Source of the DNA: Pelagicoccus sp. SDUM812005
GTDB lineage: Bacteria > Verrucomicrobiota > Verrucomicrobiia > Opitutales > Opitutaceae
Assembly (NCBI RefSeq): GCF_031127875.1
Contig: NZ_JARXIA010000006.1
Location: 1 to 64,000 of the forward strand
Direction of reading: 5' to 3'
DNA: 64,000 nt
The notes under the pieces were generated by a model. It was not told the DNA's origin. It worked only from the letters and a program-made list of their open reading frames with translations, and did no database searches. A program made the position numbers and the translations under genes. Every line of letters starts with the position of its first letter. The stretch's first letter is position 1. Shown here one piece after another: positions 52,139 through 60,659 of the stretch.

Positions 52139-53088
52139 GGGCTTGCTGGGGTGGGGGCGTTGTTGGCCTTTTGCAGGACGAGCGAGAACGCGGTTTGCAG
52201 CAAGAGGGTGGCGCCGAGAAAGACTGTGCCCCAGTGGATTTCGGTTTTCATGAGGTGGTCGCTTTCGATGGCGAAGACGACGAGGGCGAGGCCGAAGACA
52301 TCCAGCATGCTCCACCGCTGGGCGCGATTGATCCAGCGCGGGTGTCCGCGGGTTTTCCAGGCGTAGCATTGCGCGCCGAAGACGAGGATGGGGGCGGCGA
52401 CTAGGAAGAGGGCGGAAAGGGCGGAGCTGACCCATGCTCCTTGTATCCACAGGGCCGGTACGAGGGATAAGATGCTGTATTCCCTGTTTTTGAGGAGCCA
52501 GTCCTCGATGCGCAGGAAGGGCAAGCTGAGGGCGGCGATCAGGGCGATGCCGGAAAGGGCGAGCAGGAAGCCGCCGTTTCGTCCAGAAGGAGCGGGCGGC
52601 GGCGGGAGCTCTCTGTGGAGGCGGGCAGCGATGAGCTCGCCGGTGCCCATGCTGACGAGGATTGCGGCGATGAATAGGGTAAGGCCGATCTCGGGCTTGG
52701 CTCCGACGAAGAATTGCTTCGAAGCGAGAGAGAGGATTATGGATACGAGGAAGACGTCCAACATGGACCACTTGCCGAGGCGTTCCACGCGCTCGAGCCA
52801 CTTTTGACGGCGCGGACCGGCGCCGTCGGCGGAGATGATCCAGAAGAGGATTCCGAGTTTAGCGAAGGGGAATAGTATGGAGAATCCAACTACCAGCAGG
52901 CTGAGCACGTAGAGGCCCTTGCTCCAAAGGAGGCTGACGGAATGCAGGAGGGTGTAGAGTTCGTTGTCCAGGCCCTTGCGCAGCTTCATGAAGGGGTAGG
53001 CCAAGGCCGCGACGTTGCAGATCAGGGAAAGGCACAGGAGGCACGCAGGCAGGAGCTGTTTTGAGAAGGGATTGGAAAACGAAGGCAT
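52123..53088 (-). CDS. pqiA: PqiA-like (paraquat-inducible protein A) membrane protein
   Basis: A 321-residue inner membrane protein with about eight helices in two similar halves, the PqiA layout. Characteristic blocks are ALAYPFMKLRKG, TLLHSVSLLWSKGLYVLSLLVVGFSILFPFAKLGIL, the duplicated WSMLDVFLVSIIL and WSMLDVFGLALVVF, and KWLERVERLGK/RWINRAQRW before each. PqiA acts in lipid transport and envelope stress, normally with PqiB (MCE) and PqiC; none is encoded nearby. The ATG at 53088 starts the family sequence; upstream codons are not PqiA-like. Confidence 0.82.
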   Translation of the reverse strand: MPSFSNPFSKQLLPACLLCLSLICNVAALAYPFMKLRKGLDNELYTLLHSVSLLWSKGLYVLSLLVVGFSILFPFAKLGILFWIISADGAGPRRQKWLERVERLGKWSMLDVFLVSIILSLASKQFFVGAKPEIGLTLFIAAILVSMGTGELIAARLHRELPPPPAPSGRNGGFLLALSGIALIAALSLPFLRIEDWLLKNREYSILSLVPALWIQGAWVSSALSALFLVAAPILVFGAQCYAWKTRGHPRWINRAQRWSMLDVFGLALVVFAIESDHLMKTEIHWGTVFLGATLLLQTAFSLVLQKANNAPTPASPQRSA

Positions 53089-53215
53089 GGCGGCTGGTAG
53101 GGTTCCTTTAGATAGAGCGAGCTCTGGATCGCAAGCAAGATAGGATAGGAACTCTATTGGATTACTAAGCGAGGGGTTGCCTGCGAGTCGCTTGGCGTGC
53201 GATGTTGTTGACCTT

Positions 53216-54562
53216 ATGAATCGAATACCCTGCTTCGTCCGCTTGCTTGCCCTTCCGTTTTTAGTTTTCGCCTTCGCCGTTAGTGCGGAAGAAGGACGCG
53301 ACTTCAAGATACCGGAGACGAACGAGGGGCTGCCGGGGGAGGGAGTGATTCGTCGCTACGAGTGGTTCCAGAAGCTGTGGGAGGGGCGCCGTTCGGCTTG
53401 GGCAAAGGCGGCGGAAACGGATCGCGGAGCGGTCGTCTTCTTGGGGGATTCGATCACGCAAGGATGGGGAGGCGCCTTGGGAGCCTCCTTTCCGGGCATG
53501 AAGGTGGCGAACCGCGGTATCAGCGGCGACACTACGCGTGGGGTCTTGATCCGTCTACAGGAGGACGTGCTTTCGCTCGATCCGGCTGGGATCGTGCTCT
53601 TGATCGGTACCAACGACTTGGACGAAGCGGGTACGCCCGAAATGATCGCGGGCAACCTGAAGCTGATTTTGGAAGCGATCGCTGCCCATGATCCGGAGGT
53701 GCCGGTGCTGCTTTGCGAAGTGTTTCCTAGTCACGATTCCAAGAACCGTCCAACGGAGAAGATCCAGAAGGTGAATGAACTCTACCGCGACTTGGTGAAG
53801 GGGAACGAGCAGGTGCTGGTGGTGGATACCTTCGAGCTATTCGACGACGGAAGCGGCGATGCGATTCCGGCCTTGTTTCCCGATCTTTTGCATTTGAACG
53901 AGGCTGGCTACGCGAAGTGGGCTGCGGCTTTGCGACCGATTTTGGAGGGACTGGAGCTGCTTCCGGTAGAGGAGGACTTCGTTTTGGAGGACGGGTTCGA
54001 GTATCTGTTCAACGGATACGATCTGACGGGGTGGGGCTATGAAGTGACTTCCCCGAAGCATATCGAAGCGGGGGCGCGTTGGCGCCAGCGTGATCCGAAG
54101 GGGGCGGCGGAATGGCCGGTCGTGACCCAGCCGCAGTCCTTCGACGGATTGAAGGAGTCGCCGGACGGGCGCTTCGCGGCGGTCAATGGCCGCTTGTTGG
54201 TGCGCATCCCGTCGGCTTACCGCTCGATCCAGCAGCTGCATACCACGCGTCAGTTTCCCAAGGATTTCGTTTTGAGGCTCGAATTCAGGGCGTCGCCGTT
54301 TGCCGATAGCGGCGTATACATACGCGGGCCGCAGCTGCAGTGTCGCGACTATGCGTTGGCGGGGCCTTACGAGGACTTGGAGAACTATGTGCCACAAGGC
54401 TGGAATACCTTGGAGATCACGGTGAGGGGCGGCAAGGCCCGTTGCCTGTGCAACGGTGAGGTCTTGGAAGAGGGTATGGAGGTTCCGGATACGGGATCTA
54501 TCGGTGTGGAAGGCGACCGCGGCCAGATGGAGTATCGCCGGATCCGCATCAAGGAGCTGTAG
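53216..54562 (+). CDS. SGNH/GDSL hydrolase fused to a DUF1080 domain, exported
   Basis: A 448-residue secreted two-domain protein. After a signal peptide (residues about 1-24), an SGNH hydrolase spans about 60-250: block I GDSITQGW with the nucleophile Ser, block II Gly in ANRGISGDT, block III GTNDL with the oxyanion Asn, and block V DLLHLNEAG with Asp and His. From about residue 265 a DUF1080 (3-keto-disaccharide hydrolase, LamG-like) domain follows: FEYLFNGYDLTGW, FVLRLEFRASPFADSGVYIRG, WNTLEITVRGGKARCLCNGE. The esterase half could deacetylate a polysaccharide that the second half binds or cleaves. DUF1080 proteins are typical of Planctomycetes and Verrucomicrobia. Confidence 0.9.
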   Translation: MNRIPCFVRLLALPFLVFAFAVSAEEGRDFKIPETNEGLPGEGVIRRYEWFQKLWEGRRSAWAKAAETDRGAVVFLGDSITQGWGGALGASFPGMKVANRGISGDTTRGVLIRLQEDVLSLDPAGIVLLIGTNDLDEAGTPEMIAGNLKLILEAIAAHDPEVPVLLCEVFPSHDSKNRPTEKIQKVNELYRDLVKGNEQVLVVDTFELFDDGSGDAIPALFPDLLHLNEAGYAKWAAALRPILEGLELLPVEEDFVLEDGFEYLFNGYDLTGWGYEVTSPKHIEAGARWRQRDPKGAAEWPVVTQPQSFDGLKESPDGRFAAVNGRLLVRIPSAYRSIQQLHTTRQFPKDFVLRLEFRASPFADSGVYIRGPQLQCRDYALAGPYEDLENYVPQGWNTLEITVRGGKARCLCNGEVLEEGMEVPDTGSIGVEGDRGQMEYRRIRIKEL

Positions 54563-54641
54563 GCGGCGGGGCTTGGCTCTTTAGGAATTGGTTAATGGGA
54601 GGAGTGGAGCCTCTTTATCCTCCGGATACCTGAGCTCTAGC

Positions 54642-54962
54642 TCAGCTGCATTCTCTTCCGAGCGCTTCGATGATCCAGTTGTTCAGGCTCTTGTTTTCTT
54701 TCTTCGATCGAATGTAGATGCTCCGGTGAAGGTTCGGATCCAGTCGAAGGGTTAGCTTTCCTGAAAAGGGCTTGTCGGGTTCTTCTCCACGCTCGGCGCA
54801 AAAGTCGAGGTAGTCGTCGATCGAAAGCTGAAACTCTCTCTTTAGGCCTTCGACCGTGTCGGCCTGAAAGGTGACAACGTCTCTCATGTTGATGACTTCA
54901 CCATGGAAGATCTCGGCTTCCTCGTCGAAATGAACTGCTCCTACGTATCCTTTGTATTCCAT
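54642..54962 (-). CDS. hicB: HicB family antitoxin
   Basis: A 106-residue antitoxin of the HicAB type II module. The N-terminal partial RNase-H-like fold shows as YVGAVHFDEEAEIFHGEVINMRDVVTFQADTVEGLKREFQLSIDDYLDFCAERGEEPDKPFSGK, followed by a ribbon-helix-helix DNA-binding part (LTLRLDPNLHRSIYIRSKKENKSLNNWIIEAL). In a working module HicB neutralises HicA and represses the operon. Here the upstream hicA is broken (54968-55135), leaving HicB alone, though the protein itself looks intact. Confidence 0.88.
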   Translation of the reverse strand: MEYKGYVGAVHFDEEAEIFHGEVINMRDVVTFQADTVEGLKREFQLSIDDYLDFCAERGEEPDKPFSGKLTLRLDPNLHRSIYIRSKKENKSLNNWIIEALGRECS

Positions 54963-54967
54963 GATCT

Positions 54968-55135
54968 TTACACTCCTGCAGCTTCCAGAAACCGTCTGAC
55001 TGACTTGACCGCTCCCCCGTCCGTTTCCTTTTGAGGGTGAGGGCGGTGAAATACCGCTCTGACCCCGTTTAGGTAGACGCGAACGCGAGAGCCGCTCCCT
55101 TGCTTTCTTCAGGGTAGTCGTTGCCTTCGATTCAT
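54968..55135 (-). pseudogene. hicA: hicA remnant with internal deletion
   Basis: Five bases upstream of hicB, the minus strand encodes the end of a HicA mRNA interferase: GSRVRVYLNGVRAVFHRPHP, then QKETDGGAVKSVRRFLEAAGV and a stop. An ATG at 55135 in the same frame begins MNRRQR, the usual HicA start, but a TGA follows two codons later, and the roughly 30 residues that should join the two parts are missing. The length is 56 codons against about 80-90 in this HicA type. The toxin is therefore inactive. The HicB-HicA link is typical of solitary antitoxin relics. Confidence 0.8.
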
Positions 55136-55231
55136 GTTAATTTGGTGGCTAAAAGCGCTACTATGTCAAAGTTCTTGATTCTGTTGCGGCGTATTGTCGC
55201 CCGGGCAAAAGGGGGTTGGTGGACTTTGCTG

Positions 55232-56101
55232 CTAAGGGTGGGGCGTGGAGTCTTTTGAGGAGGGAGCTTGTGGGAGGCGGGCTTTGATGAGGACGGGGAA
55301 GTGGTCGGAGAGGTGGCGGGCGTCGATGAGGTCGCTATGGGTGGCGTAGGTGGTGACTTGGGTTTGCGGATCGGTGAAGATGTAGTCGATGCGTTGGCTG
55401 GGGATTTGGTGGGGATCGAAGGCGTTGAAGGTGGCTTCGGGACCGAAGGGCAGGGTTTGGGCATGGAGACGGGAGTCGCGGAGGCGCTGGGATAGGAGCT
55501 GGATGGGAGGCGCTTCGGGGGTGGCGTTGAGGTCGCCCATGAGAAAGTAGGATTCGCCGGGGGCGACGCGTTCTTGGATGCGGGCGAGGATGAGCTTGGC
55601 CCCGTTGAGGCGGGCTTCGGGTACTTCGTGGTCGAAGTGTGTATTGAAAACCCAATACGTGGATCCGGATTGGCGGTCGCGGAAGTGTCCGTAGGTGCAG
55701 ATGCGGCGGTAGTGGGCTCCCCAGCCGTAGGAGGGGAGGTCGGGCGTGGGGGAAAGCCAGAAGGTGTCGGAGGCGATCAGTTCCGTTTTTTCGGGTTGGT
55801 AGTAGAGGGCGCTGAACTCGCCTTGGCGTTTGCCGTCGTCGCGGCCGACGCCGATGTACCGGTAGCCGGGAAGGCTTGCTTGGAGAGCGTCGACTTGGTG
55901 GGGCAGGCCTTCTTGGATGCCGAGGATGTCGGGGGCGAGGCTGGCGATTTGGGCGGCGAGCTGTTGCTTGCGGTTGTCCCAGCGGTTGGGGCCGTCGCTT
56001 GGGAGGTCGAGGCGGATATTGTAGCTCATGAGGCTGAGCTCGGTGGCCCCGCTGCTGGCGAGGGCGGCTAGGGCGATGAGAAGGCCGGCGATGCGTTTCA
56101 T
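55232..56101 (-). CDS. Exported endonuclease/exonuclease/phosphatase family protein
   Basis: A 289-residue secreted EEP-fold enzyme. A signal peptide covers residues about 1-19 (ending SSGA). Active-site blocks are LMSYNIRLD (metal Asn), ILGIQEGLPHQ (Glu), VFNTHFDHEV (His), LMGDLNATPEAP (Asp and Asn), RIDYIF (Asp) and LSDHFPVL (Asp-His). The gap between the N-terminal and DNASE-type blocks is normal for the family. Substrates include nucleic acids, sphingomyelin and inositol phosphates; the sequence does not decide. A phosphodiesterase or nuclease scavenging phosphate is likely. Confidence 0.88.
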   Translation of the reverse strand: MKRIAGLLIALAALASSGATELSLMSYNIRLDLPSDGPNRWDNRKQQLAAQIASLAPDILGIQEGLPHQVDALQASLPGYRYIGVGRDDGKRQGEFSALYYQPEKTELIASDTFWLSPTPDLPSYGWGAHYRRICTYGHFRDRQSGSTYWVFNTHFDHEVPEARLNGAKLILARIQERVAPGESYFLMGDLNATPEAPPIQLLSQRLRDSRLHAQTLPFGPEATFNAFDPHQIPSQRIDYIFTDPQTQVTTYATHSDLIDARHLSDHFPVLIKARLPQAPSSKDSTPHP

Positions 56102-56243
56102 AGGTTTCTTGGAGCGGGGTGGGGTGCGAGTGGTGAGGGAGTTTTGGTTCGTTTTGGGTCGGGGTCAAATGGCTTCGGCTGGGGCGTTCCTTGGTAGAAG
56201 TGGCGGGTTGTGTTTTTGGGGGGAGGGCCCTAGGGATTTGGGG

Positions 56244-57161
56244 ATGAGCGATATCGTTGTGCTGGGGAGTTTGAATGCGGATTTGGTGGTGTCTGTCGAT
56301 CGGGCTCCCGCGGCAGGCGAGACGGTGCCGGGAAGGAGCTTCGCGGTCTTCAATGGCGGCAAGGGCGCGAACCAGGCGTTTGCCGCGGCGAGAATGGGCG
56401 GCGAGGTGGCGATGCTGGGGCGGGTGGGCGACGACGCCTATGGGCGAGGTTTGCTGGGGAGCTTGGAGTCGGTGGGCGTGGCGGTGGAGGGCGTTCGTTG
56501 TATCGAGGGAGTCACTACGGGAGTGGCTTCGATTACGGTGGAGGCGGGCGGGGAGAATCGGATCGTAGTGGTGCCGGGAGCGAATGGCGCTTATTGCCCG
56601 GTGGAGCTGGAGCGGGATGCCGCTTTTTTCAAGGGGGCGAAGTTGGCGCTTTTTCAGTTGGAGACGCCGCTTGAGACGGTGGTCGGAGGTTTGCAGCTGG
56701 CTCGCGAAAGGGGCTGTATCACGATTTTGGATCCAGCTCCGGCGCGGGAATTGGGCGAGGAGGCCCTGTCGCTCGTGGACTACCTGACGCCGAATTTGAG
56801 CGAGTTGGCTTTGCTGTCGCAGCGGGAGCTAGGGGAGGAGTCGAGCGCGGCGGAAATCGTGGCGGCGGCGAAGTCGCTGCTGGATTACGGGGTGGGCAAG
56901 GTCCTGGCGAAGCTGGGCGAGCGGGGAGCGATCTTGGTGAGCCGGCAGGGAGTGGAGCGGGTATATGCGGTGAGCGTGCGTGCGGTGGATTCGACGGGGG
57001 CTGGGGATTGTTTCAACGGCGCCTTCGCGGCGGCGCTTTCGCGTGGGGTGGCACCATTGGAGGCGGCTCGTTTCGCCTGCATGGCGGCTTCGATTTCGGT
57101 GTCTCGAGCCGGGGCCCAGGACAGTTTTCCCAGCGTGGAGGAGGTTCTGAAGGGGGCTTGA
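56244..57161 (+). CDS. rbsK: Ribokinase
   Basis: A 305-residue PfkB-family sugar kinase that phosphorylates D-ribose at O5. Signatures are VVLGSLNADLVVSVDRAPAAGETVPG, the GGKGANQAFAAARMG motif near residue 40, GRVGDDAYG, and the C-terminal ATP/catalytic motif DSTGAGDCFNGAFAAALSRG with the base Asp. The wording matches RbsK over fructokinase. The start at 56244 is the natural one; upstream sequence is not kinase-like. No ribose transporter or pyranase gene is nearby. Confidence 0.9.
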   Translation: MSDIVVLGSLNADLVVSVDRAPAAGETVPGRSFAVFNGGKGANQAFAAARMGGEVAMLGRVGDDAYGRGLLGSLESVGVAVEGVRCIEGVTTGVASITVEAGGENRIVVVPGANGAYCPVELERDAAFFKGAKLALFQLETPLETVVGGLQLARERGCITILDPAPARELGEEALSLVDYLTPNLSELALLSQRELGEESSAAEIVAAAKSLLDYGVGKVLAKLGERGAILVSRQGVERVYAVSVRAVDSTGAGDCFNGAFAAALSRGVAPLEAARFACMAASISVSRAGAQDSFPSVEEVLKGA

Positions 57162-57304
57162 GGGAGCCGCCCTTGCCTGCGGGAACGAACGTTCCGCGGC
57201 TCGCTCAATAGTAAAAGCGAAACGGGAATTGCTTCTGGGGACGGGGCGGGCAGCATTTTAGGGAGCGTTTTTCCTGCGCTGCTCCTGTTTACCCCCCACT
57301 CGCT

Positions 57305-58366
57305 ATGCACCTTTCGTTGAATCGATTCCTCACTTGCTGTTCTTGCGTTTTGTTCGCCGGCCTTGCGTTGACGACTGCCTTTGCCGAAAAAACCTTTAGC
57401 GACGGGCAGGAGGCCCTGGAGGCTGAAGTGTCGCTGCCGAAGCTTACCGTGCAGGGAAATCGCTTCGTGGATCCGGACGGGAATACGGTGGTGCTGCGCG
57501 GGGTGGCGACGGTGGATCCGGCGGAGTTGGACAAGCGCGGAGCGTGGGACCGGTCCTATTTCGAGGCGGCGGCCTCGTGGAATGCGAACGTAGTGCGGAT
57601 CGCCATACATCCGCTTTGGTGGCGGGAGCGTGGGCAGGATTGGTATTTGCAGGCTTTGGACGACGCGGTGCGCTGGAGCGGCGAGCTGGGCATGTACGTG
57701 ATCATCGATTGGCATACGATCGGCAATCCGTTGACGGAGGTATTTCACCGGGACATCTACGAGACCTCGCGGGGCGAGACCTTTCGGTTTTGGTATACGG
57801 TTGCCCAGCGTTACGCGGGCAACAGTACGGTGGCCTGCTACGAGCTTTGGAACGAGCCGACCAATCGCGGCGGCATGATGGGGCGCTTGCCTTGGTCCGA
57901 ATACAAGGCGTATATCGAGGAGTTGATTTATATGCTTCGGGCCATCGACGAGAGCTGCATTCCTTTGGTGGCTGGCTTTAATTGGGGCTATGACTTGTCG
58001 GTGGCGAAGGACGATCCGATCGACTTTCCAGGAGTCGCCTATGTGTCGCATCCGTATCCTCAGAAGCGGCCGGCGCCGTGGATTGCGGACTGGGAGCGGG
58101 ATTGGGGTTTCATGGCGGAAAAGTATCCGATGGTGTGCACGGAGTTCGGCTTCATGTCGGAGGACGGGCCGGGGGCTCATATTCCGGTGATCGGAGACGA
58201 GGTGTATGGGGAAGCCTTGATCTCCTATTTCGAGGAGCGGGGCATTTCCTGGACGGCTTGGGTGTTCGACGACCGTTGGTCGCCGCAGCTGTATCAGGAC
58301 GCGGACTACACGCCCACGCGTCAGGGAGCCTTCTTCAAAAAGAAGCTGGAAGCGCTGAATCCGTGA
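57305..58366 (+). CDS. GH5 family glycoside hydrolase, exported (cellulase/mannanase type)
   Basis: A 353-residue secreted (beta/alpha)8 glycosidase. The signal peptide is residues about 1-28 (ending TTAFA). GH5 marks: LRGVATVD near strand 1, VVRIAIHP, MYVIIDWHTIG, the acid/base Glu in YELWNEPTN (E184), the YVSHPYP loop, and the nucleophile Glu in MVCTEFGFM (E280), with WTAWVFDDRW near the end. It acts on beta-1,4-glucan, mannan or a related polymer. There is no binding module. It is isolated from the GH43 cluster by 10 kb. Confidence 0.93.
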   Translation: MHLSLNRFLTCCSCVLFAGLALTTAFAEKTFSDGQEALEAEVSLPKLTVQGNRFVDPDGNTVVLRGVATVDPAELDKRGAWDRSYFEAAASWNANVVRIAIHPLWWRERGQDWYLQALDDAVRWSGELGMYVIIDWHTIGNPLTEVFHRDIYETSRGETFRFWYTVAQRYAGNSTVACYELWNEPTNRGGMMGRLPWSEYKAYIEELIYMLRAIDESCIPLVAGFNWGYDLSVAKDDPIDFPGVAYVSHPYPQKRPAPWIADWERDWGFMAEKYPMVCTEFGFMSEDGPGAHIPVIGDEVYGEALISYFEERGISWTAWVFDDRWSPQLYQDADYTPTRQGAFFKKKLEALNP

Positions 58367-58397
58367 GGGACGTTTCTGCGAACGGGAGCCAGCTGGG

Positions 58398-58544
58398 CTA
58401 GCTTCCGTAGGCGGCGTAGAGGAAGGTCAGGATGGCGAGCGCGAGTAAGGACCGTTCGCTTCGGTAGGTGGCTTTTCGTGCCGCGAGTGGGAGTAGCAGG
58501 GTGGCGATAGCGATCGCCCCTACCGAGATGAGAGTGACGTTCAT
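58398..58544 (-). CDS. Very small hydrophobic protein (48 residues)
   Basis: A minus-strand frame starting ATG at 58544 encodes two hydrophobic segments (VTLISVGAIAIATLLLPLAA and SLLALAILTFLYAAYGS) separated by the basic stretch RKATYRSERS. The second begins after a positive loop, as in a helical hairpin. No classical ribosome-binding site is seen. It may be a small membrane protein; homology must decide. Confidence 0.42.
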   Translation of the reverse strand: MNVTLISVGAIAIATLLLPLAARKATYRSERSLLALAILTFLYAAYGS

Positions 58545-58634
58545 AAGGTCGCGACCAGCGTGACGGCTGGTTAATGGGAAAAGGTTTCTGAGTGAGTACT
58601 GGCGCGGCGTGAGTTTCTGCCGTAGGTGGTGGGG

Positions 58635-58757
58635 TCAGCTTTCGACGGTGCTGGTGCGAGCTTTCTCTTTTTTGACGCGTTTGGCTTCTTTCTTTTCCTT
58701 GGCCGTCATTTGCGGTGCCTTGCGGCCTTCTCTCTTGGTGTCTTTTGTCTTTGGCAT
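58635..58757 (-). CDS. Very small basic protein (40 residues)
   Basis: Frame from the ATG at 58757: MPKTKDTKREGRKAPQ, MTAKEKKEAKRVKKEKARTS, then TVES. Nearly half of the residues are Lys, Arg or Glu, which suggests a nucleic-acid or ribosome-associated peptide, or disordered tail. No clear ribosome-binding site is visible. The coding is plausible rather than proven. Confidence 0.42.
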   Translation of the reverse strand: MPKTKDTKREGRKAPQMTAKEKKEAKRVKKEKARTSTVES

Positions 58758-58815
58758 GGCGTTTCGTTGGTAAGGTAAATTGTAGTTGTTTTAAGGGTAC
58801 CTTTTTGGATGGGCC

Positions 58816-59013
58816 TTATTTCGAGTTTTTCCCTTCGTGGAAGGCTTTTGCTGTCTTTTTGGCTAGCGTCACGGTGCGGGTATGGAGCGTTCTGAGCATG
58901 CTGCTTAGGCGTCCTTCGGGTGCTGTTTCGTCCCGGGCGTGTGAACTGGGCGGGTTTTCGTTGGGAGTGGCTTCGACTTGCTTCGAGTCGTCTTTCGTTT
59001 CGTGGCTTTGCAT
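58816..59013 (-). CDS. Small hydrophilic protein (65 residues), uncertain
   Basis: A 65-codon frame (MQSHETKDDSKQVEATPNEN at the start, TVTLAKKTAKAFHEGKNSK at the end) with an acidic N-half and basic, helical C-half. It shares gene direction with the two smaller genes next to it. No family is recognised, and competing open frames exist on both strands. Confidence 0.38.
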   Translation of the reverse strand: MQSHETKDDSKQVEATPNENPPSSHARDETAPEGRLSSMLRTLHTRTVTLAKKTAKAFHEGKNSK

Positions 59014-59101
59014 GGATAGGTGTGGTCATCGCTACTTTATACCGATGAGGCGATTGGCGGTATGGGGCGAAACCCGCCTTTGGGCACGCGGCAGCGGGGG
59101 C

Positions 59102-59959
59102 TCAGTCCAAGCGTTGCACGCGCACGTCGCTAAAGAGCTGGTCGTTGGCTGGCGGGTTGCTGAAGAAGGAGCCTTGGACGGGGTTGACGCTTTCGGCTAC
59201 GACTGCGTGGGCGACGGGGATGTAGGCGTTGTCGCAGAAGATCCCGTGGGTGGGGTCCAGCCCCCGCCATCCGGCTCCGGGGAGGAAGACTTCTGCCCAA
59301 GCGTGCATGTCGCCGGCTTGCTGGGCGTTGAGGGTGGGGTCGAAGAGGTAGCCGCTGACGAAGCGGGCGGCGATGCCTAGGGTACGGGCGCACTCGATGA
59401 AGAGGGCGGCGAAGTCGCGGCAGGAGCCGGTTCCGAGCGATAGGGTTGTGGTGGCGGATTGGATACCGATGTCGTCCCGTCTTTGGTAGGCGATGCTTTG
59501 CTGGATGACGCGATTGAGTTCGAAGAGGGCGGTTACGGTCTCTTGCGGCCGTTTGGGGAAGCGTTGCTGGAGCCAGTGATTGAGGGCTTGGCGAACTGGG
59601 GGCTCGGGCGGCTTGAGGTAGATGCCTAGGTTGAATTTGTGGAGAGGCTCGTACTGGAAGGGGAAGCGGGTGGCGTAGTCGCGGACGAGGAAGTCGAAGG
59701 GGCCGAGGTCGGAGGTAGTGACTTGGCAGTGGGCGTGGATGTCGAGGACGTCGGAGGTGGTTTCGAAGTGGGCGCTGGCGGGGAGGTTGTCGAAGTCGTC
59801 GCGCATCCAGTCGACGCGGGCGGCGGGCTGGAAGTCCATGCGGAAGGCGTTCACCGACTGGAGCGGATTTTCGCGGGGGCGGAGGTAGAGCAGGTGCGGG
59901 TTGAGTTGGACGGGCCGGTTGTATTGGTAGCGGGTGCGGTGGGAAATCTTCAGTCTCAT
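59102..59959 (-). CDS. Transglutaminase-like family protein
   Basis: A 285-residue cytoplasmic protein with the N-terminal bacterial transglutaminase-like domain (MRLKISHRTRYQYNRPVQLNPHLLYLRPRENP) and the papain-like catalytic part: Cys in LSLGTGSCRDFAALF, His in GDMHAWAEVFLPGAGW and Asp in GLDPTHGIFCDN. Members are cysteine proteases or amide-bond enzymes, often coded with alpha-E and circularly permuted ATP-grasp genes; none is visible here. It lies 16 bases downstream of the response regulator gene and may belong to its transcript. Confidence 0.9.
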   Translation of the reverse strand: MRLKISHRTRYQYNRPVQLNPHLLYLRPRENPLQSVNAFRMDFQPAARVDWMRDDFDNLPASAHFETTSDVLDIHAHCQVTTSDLGPFDFLVRDYATRFPFQYEPLHKFNLGIYLKPPEPPVRQALNHWLQQRFPKRPQETVTALFELNRVIQQSIAYQRRDDIGIQSATTTLSLGTGSCRDFAALFIECARTLGIAARFVSGYLFDPTLNAQQAGDMHAWAEVFLPGAGWRGLDPTHGIFCDNAYIPVAHAVVAESVNPVQGSFFSNPPANDQLFSDVRVQRLD

Positions 59960-59975
59960 GGTTGGTTGGATGCCT

Positions 59976-60659
59976 TTAGCGATTTGCGGTCGTTTCCTGG
60001 ATGCTGCTCTCGATCACGCCGGTCGCGATGGCGTGGCGGGTGAGTCCGGCGGTGTCGTGGATATCCAGTTTGTTCATCAGTTGCTGGCGGTGTTTTTCGA
60101 TGGTTTTGATGCTGATGCCGAGTTCGGCGGCCATTTGCTTGTTGGCGAGTCCTTCGGCGACGAGCTGCAGGACTTCGGCTTCTCTTTTGGTGAGAGTGGG
60201 GGCGGGGTTGGGATGCGGGGCGCCGGCGAGGCGGGCCTTTTCCTTGGCGTGGCGGAGGCGCTTGGCGACGCTCGGGCTGAAGTAGGGCTTTCCGGCGGCG
60301 ACTTCCTTGATGGCGTGGACGAGCACCTCGCCGGAGTTTTGCTTTGCCAAGTAGCCTGCGGCTCCGATTTCGAGCATGCGCCTGATGTACTCGTCGTCGC
60401 TATGGGCGGAGAGGACGAGCACTTTGACTTGGGGGGTGGAAAGGAGGATTTGCCGGGTGGCCTCGAATCCGTTGAGGCCGGACATTGCGATGTCCATGAC
60501 GATGACGTCGGGCTGCATCTGGCAGGCCATGCGCACGGCTTCCCGGCCGTTGGACGCTTCGCCTACCACGGCGAATTCTTCGCTAAGTTCGAGCAGGGTT
60601 CGTAGGCCTTCGCGTACGATGCCGTGGTCTTCCGCCAGGAGTACGGTGATCTTCTTCAT
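59976..60659 (-). CDS. NarL/LuxR-family response regulator
   Basis: A 227-residue regulator. The receiver domain (residues 1-120) has the acidic pair AEDH at 9-12, the phospho-acceptor Asp 56 in VIVMDIAMSGLNG and the Lys in GYLAKQNSG. The C-terminal LuxR-type helix-turn-helix reads LTKREAEVLQLVAEGLANKQMAAELGISIKTIEKHRQQLMNKL. Its start overlaps the stop of the sensor kinase gene by four bases (ATGA), so the two form a coupled two-component system. Confidence 0.94.
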   Translation of the reverse strand: MKKITVLLAEDHGIVREGLRTLLELSEEFAVVGEASNGREAVRMACQMQPDVIVMDIAMSGLNGFEATRQILLSTPQVKVLVLSAHSDDEYIRRMLEIGAAGYLAKQNSGEVLVHAIKEVAAGKPYFSPSVAKRLRHAKEKARLAGAPHPNPAPTLTKREAEVLQLVAEGLANKQMAAELGISIKTIEKHRQQLMNKLDIHDTAGLTRHAIATGVIESSIQETTANR

